From positions 1-64,000 of the forward strand of contig CBFHND010000011.1 of the NCBI GenBank assembly GCA_965657085.1: a stretch of DNA of 64,000 nucleotides. Direction: 5' to 3'. Shown piece after piece: positions 7,989 to 16,142 of the stretch. Made by a program: the position numbers and the translations under genes. Source of the DNA: CBFHND01 sp965657085 (GTDB lineage: Bacteria > Pseudomonadota > Alphaproteobacteria > Rhodobacterales > Rhodobacteraceae). Numbering within the stretch: the first letter of the stretch is position 1; each line of letters starts with the position of its first letter. The notes beneath the pieces were generated by a model. That model saw only the letters and a program-made list of their open reading frames with translations, was not told the origin of the DNA and did no database searches.

Positions 7989-9614
7989 TCAGCCGATCAA
8001 AACTTCGCCAAATTCTTCACGCAGGTTGCGTTTGAGCACTTTGCCCGTGGCATTGCGCGGCAGCACATCGGTAAAGACCACGCGGTCGGGGATCTGCCAC
8101 TTGGCGATCTTATCGTCGAAAATCGCCAGAACCTCCGCTTCGCTGGGCGATTGCCCTTCGGCGGCCACAGCAACCAGAACCGGGCGTTCGTCCCATTTCT
8201 CGTGACGCGCGCCGATCACCGCGGCATCCGCCAGCAAGGGATGCGAAATGGCGATGTTTTCAAGGTCCACCGACGAAATCCATTCGCCACCCGACTTGAT
8301 GATGTCCTTGGACCGGTCCTTGATCGAAAGATACCCATCGGCGTCCAGCGTCGCCACGTCCCCGGTGTGGAACCAGCCGTCGGGCGCCAGTGTCTCTTCG
8401 CGCGATTTGAGGAAATAGCTGTCGAGAATCCAGTGCCCCCGCACCATCAGATCGCCCTGCGCCTCGCCGTCACGGGGCAAGTCCGCGCCCTCGTCATCGA
8501 CGATCTTCAATTCCACGCCCCACGGCGGACGGCCCTGATTTTCACGCATCGCATGGCGTGCATCGTCTTCCAGATCGTCGTGCTTGCTCAGAAGCTGGTT
8601 GACCGATCCCAAGGGTGACATTTCCGTCATGCCCCAGGCGTGGATCGTCTCGACCCCGAACTTCTCGCGGAAGGCGGTCATCATCGACGGCGGACAGGCC
8701 GACCCGCCCACAACCGTGCGTTCAAGGCTTTCAAGCATGCTGCCCAGCTTTTCCGCCTCGTTCAACAGGCCCAACCAGATCGTCGGCACACCCAGCGCAA
8801 CCGACACCTTGTAGGTGTCAATGAGCTTGACCAGTGACGCCCCATCCAGTCCCGGCCCCGGCAACACCATCGACGCGCCCGTCATGGCGCAGGCATAGGG
8901 CGTACCCCAGGCGTTGACATGGAACATCGGCACCACGGGCAGCACCCGCTTGGTCGCTGACAGGTCCAGACTGTCGGGCAAGGCCGCGACCAGCGAATGC
9001 AACACGGTCGAGCGGTGCGAATAGAGCACCCCCTTGGGGTTGCCGGTGGTGCCGGAGGTATAGCACAGGCTCGATGCGGTGTTCTCGTCAAAGCTGGGCC
9101 ATTCGAAGTCCGCCGATCCGGTGGCCAGAAGTTCGTCGTAGAACATCAGCCCCTCGATCTGCTCGGCCGCCGCCGGATCGCGGCCCTCCATCAGAACGAT
9201 ATGCTCCAGATGCGGCAGCTTGTCCCGGATCGCGGCGACCAGCGGCACAAAGGTGTGGTCGATGAACAGCACTTTGTCTTCGGCGTGATTGATGATGTAG
9301 ACCAACTGCTCGGGGAACAGGCGCGGGTTGATCGTGTGGCAGACGAACCCCGCCCCCGAAACCCCGAAATAAACCTCCAGATGACGGCGGTTGTTCCATG
9401 CGATGGTCGCACAGCGCGCCTGCGGATCCAGCCCCAGCTTGCTCAGCGCATCCCCCAGGGCGTGCGCATTGGCACCGACATCGCGCCATGTGGTTGTCTC
9501 GATGCCGCCAGCGGTGCTGACCGAAATGATCTCGGTGTCTCCGTGATAGGTTGCGGCATGATCCACAAGCGAAGAAATCGTCATCGGGGCGGTCATCATC
9601 TGGCCAAACATGGG
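7989..9614 (-). CDS. Long-chain fatty-acid--CoA ligase (AMP-forming)
   Basis: The 541-residue ANL-family enzyme activates a carboxylic acid to acyl-AMP and then acyl-CoA. Visible motifs are the P-loop YTSGTTGNPKGV, the mid motif WGMTEMSPLGS, the hinge TGDVATLDADGYLSIKDRSKDIIKSGG and the catalytic-lysine motif RNATGKVLKR near the C-terminus. The profile is that of FadD-like medium/long-chain ligases. I chose ATG 9614 (MFGQMMTAP) because GGAG lies six bases upstream; ATG 9623 is an alternative. It is divergent from a thioesterase gene, with a 20-bp palindrome in the shared upstream region. Confidence 0.9.
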   Translation of the reverse strand, partial: PMFGQMMTAPMTISSLVDHAATYHGDTEIISVSTAGGIETTTWRDVGANAHALGDALSKLGLDPQARCATIAWNNRRHLEVYFGVSGAGFVCHTINPRLFPEQLVYIINHAEDKVLFIDHTFVPLVAAIRDKLPHLEHIVLMEGRDPAAAEQIEGLMFYDELLATGSADFEWPSFDENTASSLCYTSGTTGNPKGVLYSHRSTVLHSLVAALPDSLDLSATKRVLPVVPMFHVNAWGTPYACAMTGASMVLPGPGLDGASLVKLIDTYKVSVALGVPTIWLGLLNEAEKLGSMLESLERTVVGGSACPPSMMTAFREKFGVETIHAWGMTEMSPLGSVNQLLSKHDDLEDDARHAMRENQGRPPWGVELKIVDDEGADLPRDGEAQGDLMVRGHWILDSYFLKSREETLAPDGWFHTGDVATLDADGYLSIKDRSKDIIKSGGEWISSVDLENIAISHPLLADAAVIGARHEKWDERPVLVAVAAEGQSPSEAEVLAIFDDKIAKWQIPDRVVFTDVLPRNATGKVLKRNLREEFGEVLIG

Positions 9615-9708
9615 CATCTCCATCAGTTGCAGGAGGATCACGTATGGCCCACCGCGCACTGCGCGGTTGCCCTCCTCCCTTTGCGCCAACCTGCCAATCC
9701 ACCACCCG

Positions 9709-9728
9709 GCTTGCAAGCGCTTGCAAGC
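9709..9728. promoter_or_regulatory. Perfect 20-bp palindrome, LacI-family-type operator candidate
   Basis: The core TTGCAAGCGCTTGCAA (9711-9726) is self-complementary and extends by GC on both sides to 20 bp without a mismatch. The central AAGCGCTT with flanking TTGC/GCAA arms resembles LacI/GalR-family operators. It lies 95 bases upstream of the acyl-CoA ligase start and 29 bases upstream of the thioesterase start, so one bound repressor could control both. No regulator gene of that family is in the window. Confidence 0.6.
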
Positions 9729-9756
9729 TTCGCGCACCCGATTTACGTCATGTCAC

Positions 9757-10230
9757 ATGCAATTGCCCTACCACCGTCTCCTTGACCCGGATCAACAGCG
9801 CGCCGCAGGCCTTGATACACCTGCGCCCCTGGCCGTGGCTGACCGCGTTCACCACGACGACCTCGACACGCTGATGCACGTCAACAACACGCGCTACTTC
9901 GTATGGTTCGAACGCCTGCGCATCCGGCACATGCAACACTATGGAATCGGCACGCTGGACGATCCGCAAAGCCCGCGCATCGTGATCCGCTCGGGTGAGG
10001 TGCGGTTCCTGCAGGAAATGCGCGACGGCGAGGATTACATCGTCACCGCCAGCTGCCCCGCGCTGCGCCGCACCTCGATGACCCTGCATCAGTCGATCTG
10101 GGCGGCGGGCACCTGCCGCGCCACATTTGACTGCGTGATGGTGCTACTGACCCCGGATGGCAGTGACCGCATGGCGATCCCGGATGCCATTCGCACCCGC
10201 CTCATCGCCGATGGGGCCACCCCTGAATAA
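9757..10230 (+). CDS. Acyl-CoA thioesterase, 4HBT hotdog fold
   Basis: The protein has 157 residues. The hotdog-fold signature HHDDLDTLMHVNNTRYFVWFERLR, with the conserved Asn-rich turn and acidic residue, identifies a 4-hydroxybenzoyl-CoA-thioesterase-like enzyme that hydrolyses acyl-CoA. ATG 9757 (MQLPYHRLL) is chosen because upstream in-frame sequence looks non-coding, although no strong ribosome binding site is seen. It is divergent from the acyl-CoA ligase, giving a possible activation/release pair. The acyl chain preferred is unknown. Confidence 0.85.
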   Translation: MQLPYHRLLDPDQQRAAGLDTPAPLAVADRVHHDDLDTLMHVNNTRYFVWFERLRIRHMQHYGIGTLDDPQSPRIVIRSGEVRFLQEMRDGEDYIVTASCPALRRTSMTLHQSIWAAGTCRATFDCVMVLLTPDGSDRMAIPDAIRTRLIADGATPE

Positions 10231-10233
10231 ACC

Positions 10234-10320
10234 CTTCTTTGGGTCTCAAATACTTTGGGGGAATCGCGCCAGCGATGGGGGCAAAGCCCCCTGAAAGATC
10301 GCGTGCGGCGTCAGCCGCGC
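10234..10320. repeat. Structured dispersed repeat, copy A (three hairpins)
   Basis: The segment shares CTTTGGGTC-CAAATACTT-GGGGG and CCCCCTGAAA-ATCGCGT blocks with 59241-59337. It can form three hairpins: ATCGC-GCCA-GCGAT, GGGGGC-AAA-GCCCCC and GCGGC-GTCA-GCCGC. It fills the gap between the convergent thioesterase and pgi genes, so a bidirectional terminator or REP-like role is plausible. Confidence 0.7.
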
Positions 10321-10327
10321 CTTTGGA

Positions 10328-11911
10328 TCACACGCGGTGCCGATGCACGAAGGCTACCAAGGCGCGGGTCGATCCATCCTTGTCCGACCCCTCCGCCTGC
10401 CCCTCGACAACCGGTTGCAGCGCGGTTGCCAGTTCCTTGCCCAGCTCGACGCCCCATTGGTCAAAGGAATTGATGCCCAGAATGACCCCTTCCACGAACA
10501 CCCGGTGCTCATAAAGCGCCACGATCTGGCCCAGGGTGAACGGGTCCAGCGTCGGATAGATCAAGGTGACAGAAGGCCGGTTGCCCACAAAAACCCGGTG
10601 CGCCGCCTGCCGTTCCAACTCGGCCGCCTCAAAGCGGTCCGCGATCTTGGCGCGCGCCTCGTCCAGCGACCGGCCCCGCATCAGAGCCTCCGATTGCGCA
10701 AGGCAATTGGCGATCAGCAGGTCATGGTGATGGCGCAATTCCGGCTCGTGACCTTCAGCGGCGATCATGAACTCGCAGGGGATGACGTCCGTGCCCTGAT
10801 GGATCAGCTGATAGAACGCGTGCTGCCCATTGGTGCCCGGCGCACCCCAGACCACGGGGCCGCTGTCGACCGGCACGGATGATCCGTCCATGGTCACGGA
10901 CTTGCCGTTGCTTTCCATTTCAAGCTGCTGGAAATAGGCGGGCAACAGCGCCAGCCGCTGATCATAGGGCAGCACCGCGCGGCTGGCATGGCCCAGCACC
11001 TGCCGGTGCCACATGCCCACAAGCGCATGCATCAGCGGCATGTTCTCGGCCCCTGTTGCGGCACGAAAATGCACATCCATCGCCTGTCCGCCCCGCAGAA
11101 AGGCGCGGAAAGCCTCGGGGCCAATGGCGATCATCAGGCTCAGCCCGATGGGCCCCCACATCGAATAGCGCCCGCCAACCCAATCCTCGAAGCCAAAGAC
11201 CCGCTCGGCCGGGATGCCGAACGCGGCGGTCTTCTCAAGGTTGGTGGAGAGTGCTGCAAACTGCGCCCCGGGATCGCCCCCCTGATCGGACATCCACGTC
11301 CGCGCGGTGCGCGCGTTGGTCATGGTTTCGATGGTGGTGAAGGTTTTCGAGGCGACGATCACCAGCGTGCGCGTGGCATCCAGCCCCTGCAGCGTGTCCG
11401 CGATATGTGCCCCGTCCACGTTTGACACGAAGTGAACCCGCGGCCCATCGTGGTATGGTGCCAGGGCAGCCACGCCCATCGCCGGGCCAAGGTCGGACCC
11501 ACCGATGCCGATGTTGATCACATCCGTGATGCCGCTTTCGCGGATTTCGGCGGCATAGGCCTCCATCCGCGCCAGCGTGTCCAGAACACCGGGCATGACG
11601 TCTTTGCCATCCACCTTCACCGGATCACCATCCAGGTTGCGCAGCGCGGTGTGCAGCACCGCACGCCCCTCGGTTTCGTTGATCGCAGCGCCTGCGAACA
11701 TTGCATCGCGGCGACCTGCCACATCCGCAGCCTCCGCCAGGTCCAGCAGGGCCGCACGCGTCTCCGCATCGATGTTGGTCTTTGAATAATCCAGCCACAG
11801 GTCGCCCACCTGCGCCGCAAAAGCGTCGGCGCGGGCCGGGTCTGCCTCAAACAGATCAAGAATATGCCGCCCCTCGGCTGCGGCGGCCAGGGCCTTCACG
11901 TCATTCCACAT
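10328..11911 (-). CDS. pgi: Glucose-6-phosphate isomerase
   Basis: The 527-residue protein interconverts glucose-6-phosphate and fructose-6-phosphate in the cytoplasm. Signatures are NIGIGGSDLGPAM, FVSNVDGAHI, VIVASKTFTTIETMTNA, the conserved GGRYSMWGPIGLS and the C-terminal NSFDQWGVELGK motif with QLIHQGTD. Length is typical. It is the last gene of a zwf-pgl-pgi unit, starting four bases after pgl. In this group the three enzymes mainly feed hexose phosphate to the Entner-Doudoroff and oxidative pentose phosphate routes. The gene ends at structured repeat copy A. Confidence 0.97.
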   Translation of the reverse strand: MWNDVKALAAAAEGRHILDLFEADPARADAFAAQVGDLWLDYSKTNIDAETRAALLDLAEAADVAGRRDAMFAGAAINETEGRAVLHTALRNLDGDPVKVDGKDVMPGVLDTLARMEAYAAEIRESGITDVINIGIGGSDLGPAMGVAALAPYHDGPRVHFVSNVDGAHIADTLQGLDATRTLVIVASKTFTTIETMTNARTARTWMSDQGGDPGAQFAALSTNLEKTAAFGIPAERVFGFEDWVGGRYSMWGPIGLSLMIAIGPEAFRAFLRGGQAMDVHFRAATGAENMPLMHALVGMWHRQVLGHASRAVLPYDQRLALLPAYFQQLEMESNGKSVTMDGSSVPVDSGPVVWGAPGTNGQHAFYQLIHQGTDVIPCEFMIAAEGHEPELRHHHDLLIANCLAQSEALMRGRSLDEARAKIADRFEAAELERQAAHRVFVGNRPSVTLIYPTLDPFTLGQIVALYEHRVFVEGVILGINSFDQWGVELGKELATALQPVVEGQAEGSDKDGSTRALVAFVHRHRV

Positions 11912-11915
11912 GGCT

Positions 11916-12580
11916 TTACTCCGCCCAATGTACCGTCATGTCGCGCAACACCGCCCCGATGGGGGCTTCCTGCGCGGGCAAATGTGCGGCGGCTTCAAGC
12001 GCTGCCCGCTTCTCCGCCCCGAAAATCACCAGATGCTTGCTCATCGCGCCATCAAGCGCAGGGGCCGACAGGCTCACCCGCGGTTCCTGACCGTCCGCGA
12101 AGATCGGGCAGACCAGCGGCGCACCGGGTGCCATGGCCGCGGCCAACCCACCCGCGCCGGGAAAGAGAGACGCGGTGTGCATGTCCGCGCCCATGCCCAG
12201 CATCAGCACGGAAATCGGCATGTCCCCGGCCAGTTCCTCCGACACCTGCGCCGCACCGTCCTCGATGCTGGCACCCGGCACGTAAAAGGGACGGAACAGC
12301 GCCGCCTCGGCCCGGTTGACCAGAAGACGCCGCCGCAACAATGCACCGTTCGACCGGTCCGACCCTTCGTCGACCCAGCGCTCATCGGTGAGCATCACAT
12401 GCACCCGGCTCCAATCCAGATCGGCGGCACAGAGCACGTCAAAGATCGGCCCCGGCGTGGTCCCGCCCGGCACCGCAAAAGACGCAAAATCGTGGTTGAA
12501 GAGACAGCTTTCCAATTCGCCCGCCAGCACGTTGGCCACGTCGATGGCCAGCATGTCACGGTCCGGGTATTCGACAATCT

Positions 12581-12584
<4 letters not shown>
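11916..12584 (-). CDS. pgl: 6-phosphogluconolactonase
   Basis: The 222-residue protein belongs to the NagB/Pgl (DevB) family, which hydrolyses 6-phosphogluconolactone to 6-phosphogluconate. Recognisable segments are VPGGTTPGPIFDVL, the HVMLTDERWV strand and the LGMGADMHTASLFPG motif. The ATG at 12584 overlaps the zwf stop (ATGA), which indicates translational coupling and excludes the slightly longer in-frame start six codons upstream. Pgi follows after four bases. Confidence 0.95.
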
Positions 12585-14035
<1,451 letters not shown>

Positions 14036-14059
14036 GGGTGCCTGCCTTGCCTTCAACTG

Positions 14060-14075
14060 ATGTTAGCGCAAACAT
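14060..14075 (-). promoter_or_regulatory. LacI-type operator candidate upstream of zwf
   Basis: ATGTTAGCGCAAACAT is a 16-bp inverted repeat with one mismatched symmetric pair around a GCGC centre. It lies 25-40 bases before the zwf ATG on the minus strand. A weak promoter-like pair (TTGTGA, 17 bases, CATGTT) would overlap it, fitting repression. The 14036-14192 gap also holds the promoter of the divergent radical SAM gene. Confidence 0.45.
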
Positions 14076-14192
14076 GCCGTCATCGGGAACCATTCACAAT
14101 AGTGTCAGGACCCCGAAGCGCGGCTTTTCTTGCATCTTGGCGGACCCTAACACAAAAAGGCCAGACGCAAAGACATCAGGATCCCGCGCACC

Positions 14193-15140
14193 ATGAAAGA
14201 TCTCGCCCTCGCCAATGCCGGTAAGTTTCAGGACCCCGCGACGACCGCCACGGGTGAGGCACGCGCGACCGTGGCGCTCGGCAATCCACAAACGCTGTGG
14301 TTCAATACAGGGACCCTGTGCAACATCGAATGCGTGAACTGCTATATCGAAAGCAGCCCCGGCAATGACCGGCTGGTCTATATCACCGCCGCCGAGGTCA
14401 CGGACTACCTTGATCAGCTGGAAGACCGCGCATGGCCCGTGACCGAGATCGCCTTTACCGGTGGTGAGCCGTTCATGAACCCGCAGATGATCGACATGAC
14501 CCGCGCCAGCCTTGCGCGCGGCTATGACGTGTTGATCCTGACCAACGCGATGCGCCCGATGATGCGCAAATCGGTCAAGGCCGGGCTCCTTGCGTTGAAT
14601 GCCGACTATCCCGGCAAGCTCACGTTGCGCATTTCCGTCGATCACCACCGCCCCGACCTGCACGACGCCGAACGCGGCGCAGGCAGCTTCGAGCGCACGC
14701 TCGAAGGCATGGCATGGTTGCGCGACAACGGGTTCCGCATGGCCGTGGCAGGCCGCAGCATCATGGAAGAGAACGAGGCGGAATCGCGCGCGGGCTATGC
14801 CGCATTCTTCGACCGGAACAACTTCAAGATCGACGCGCAAGACCCCGGCATGACGGTTCTTTTTCCCGAAATGGATGAAACTGTCGAAGTGCCTGAAATC
14901 ACCACTGCCTGCTGGGGCATCCTGAACAAATCCCCCGACGCCGTGATGTGCGCATCCAGCCGCATGGTGGTCAAGCGCAAGGGGGCAGACAGCCCCAGCG
15001 TGCTGGCCTGCACCCTGCTGCCCTACGACCCGCAGTTCGAGCTGGGTACCACCTTGCAAGAGGCCGAGCGCGACGTGGCATTGAACCACCCCCATTGCGC
15101 CAAATTCTGCGTGCTGGGCGGCGCAAGCTGTTCTGCCTGA
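14193..15140 (+). CDS. Radical SAM protein with C-terminal auxiliary-cluster cysteines, unknown substrate
   Basis: The 315-residue protein has the radical SAM motif C43-x3-C47-x2-C50 in FNTGTLCNIECVNCY and a FTGGEPFMNP SAM-binding segment. Its C-terminal third carries further cysteines at about 240, 253, 273, 302, 306 and 313, consistent with an auxiliary Fe-S site of SPASM/twitch type. The start at ATG 14193 is supported by full-length homology-like content, with CAGGA about 12 bases upstream. It is divergent from zwf and followed by an exported YbjN-like gene. No precursor peptide or partner that would define the substrate is visible. It may be a peptide- or cofactor-modifying enzyme; this is inference. 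Confidence 0.85.
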   Translation: MKDLALANAGKFQDPATTATGEARATVALGNPQTLWFNTGTLCNIECVNCYIESSPGNDRLVYITAAEVTDYLDQLEDRAWPVTEIAFTGGEPFMNPQMIDMTRASLARGYDVLILTNAMRPMMRKSVKAGLLALNADYPGKLTLRISVDHHRPDLHDAERGAGSFERTLEGMAWLRDNGFRMAVAGRSIMEENEAESRAGYAAFFDRNNFKIDAQDPGMTVLFPEMDETVEVPEITTACWGILNKSPDAVMCASSRMVVKRKGADSPSVLACTLLPYDPQFELGTTLQEAERDVALNHPHCAKFCVLGGASCSA

Positions 15141-15194
15141 ATTGACACGGGCTCCCCTTCGGCACCAATCTGGGCCCACTGGGGAGGAAAGACC

Positions 15195-15665
15195 ATGACC
15201 AAGAACCTGTTGATCGCCACCGCCATGGCGGCCAGCCTTGCGCTGTCTGCCGCATCGGCACAATCTATCACCGCCGGCGCGCCCGAGACGCTGATCGCGA
15301 CGCTCAACGACATGGGGTATTCAGCGGACCTGCACACGGATTCCCAAGGCGACCCGCAGATCAGATCAAGCATCGGTGGCGTAAACTTCGACGTGAATTT
15401 CTATGGCTGCAACGAGGATGGTGCGGCCTGCCGCGACATCCAGCTGCGCGCGACCTTCAACACCGAAGGGCGCATCAGTATGGCCCAGATGCACGACTGG
15501 AACCGGGACTACTACATCGGCAAGGCCTATCTGAACAACAGCGGCCACGCCACGATTGAACATGCGGTGGCCGGGGTTGATGGCATGTCGCGCTATACGT
15601 TCGAGCGGATGATGGCCCGCTGGGAAAGCGCGCTGGATCGGTTCAGGGCGCAGATCGGCTGGTAG
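15195..15665 (+). CDS. YbjN-domain exported protein
   Basis: The 156-residue protein starts with a cleavable signal peptide (MTKNLLIATAMAASLALSAASA). The mature part has the YbjN-like pattern of a short helix-strand unit: ETLIATLNDMGYSADLHTD, a GVNFDVNFYGC strand, QLRATFN and the terminal ARWESALDRFRAQIGW helix. Two cysteines in the CNEDGAAC loop may form a disulfide in the periplasm. GGAGG lies 9 bases before ATG 15195. YbjN proteins are structurally related to type III secretion chaperones, but the role of exported versions is unknown. It ends 15 bases from the convergent usg gene. Confidence 0.82.
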   Translation: MTKNLLIATAMAASLALSAASAQSITAGAPETLIATLNDMGYSADLHTDSQGDPQIRSSIGGVNFDVNFYGCNEDGAACRDIQLRATFNTEGRISMAQMHDWNRDYYIGKAYLNNSGHATIEHAVAGVDGMSRYTFERMMARWESALDRFRAQIGW

Positions 15666-15680
15666 TCCGCCTGTCTTTGG

Positions 15681-15950
15681 CTAGTGCAGGCGCAATTCAC
15701 CAACCACGTTGCGCCATTCCCCCGCGCCGACCATCTTGCGATGGGAAAAGCGCACGGAATGCAGCGGGCCGTCGATCTCGGACTGCCAGAACTCCACGAA
15801 TTTGAACAGGCGCGGATGGTCCGGCGCGATGTCATAGTCCTGCCAGACAAAGCAGTTCAGGACGTGGATGTGATCGGGCATATGATAGAAGAATTCCGCC
15901 GTGGTCAGCCCATACCCCTTCAGCATCAATTCGGTTTCTGAACGCTCCAT
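15681..15950 (-). CDS. usg: Usg family protein
   Basis: This 89-residue protein matches the small alphaproteobacterial Usg family: LMLKGYGLTTAEFFYHMPDHIHVLN, FVWQDYDIAPDHPRLFKFVEFWQ, EIDGPLHSVRF and a terminal EWRNVVGELRLH. Its biochemical role is unknown. The name reflects linkage to tryptophan genes in other bacteria; no trp gene is here. It is divergent from gyrA. Confidence 0.88.
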   Translation of the reverse strand: MERSETELMLKGYGLTTAEFFYHMPDHIHVLNCFVWQDYDIAPDHPRLFKFVEFWQSEIDGPLHSVRFSHRKMVGAGEWRNVVGELRLH

Positions 15951-16069
15951 TTTATTGGCCTCTTTTTGCTGCTCTGCACCCAGCTTGCCACAACGAGATT
16001 ACTTTTCAATGAAAACAAAATGTTAGCACTGTGCGCCCCTGGCTGACAGGGCTTGCGGCGGCGCAGGCA

Positions 16070-16099
16070 TTGCACCCTATATGCGGCCTCTGATATAGT
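16070..16099 (+). promoter_or_regulatory. Predicted sigma-70-type promoter of gyrA
   Basis: TTGCAC (16070-16075) and TATAGT (16094-16099) are separated by 18 bases. The -10 matches the TATAAT consensus at five of six positions. It lies 44 bases upstream of the gyrA GTG start and is the best promoter match in the usg-gyrA gap. Confidence 0.6.
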
Positions 16100-16142
16100 C
16101 ACACGCAAGATATAGACCCCACAGAAAAAGACGGGCATTCAC

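Noticed and set aside
9630..9700. AGGAGG followed by ATG 9643 on the plus strand
   Set aside because: The frame that follows (MAHRALRGCPPPFAP) shows no family features and runs out of phase with the thioesterase. The AGGAGG is the complement of coding or leader sequence of the divergent ligase.
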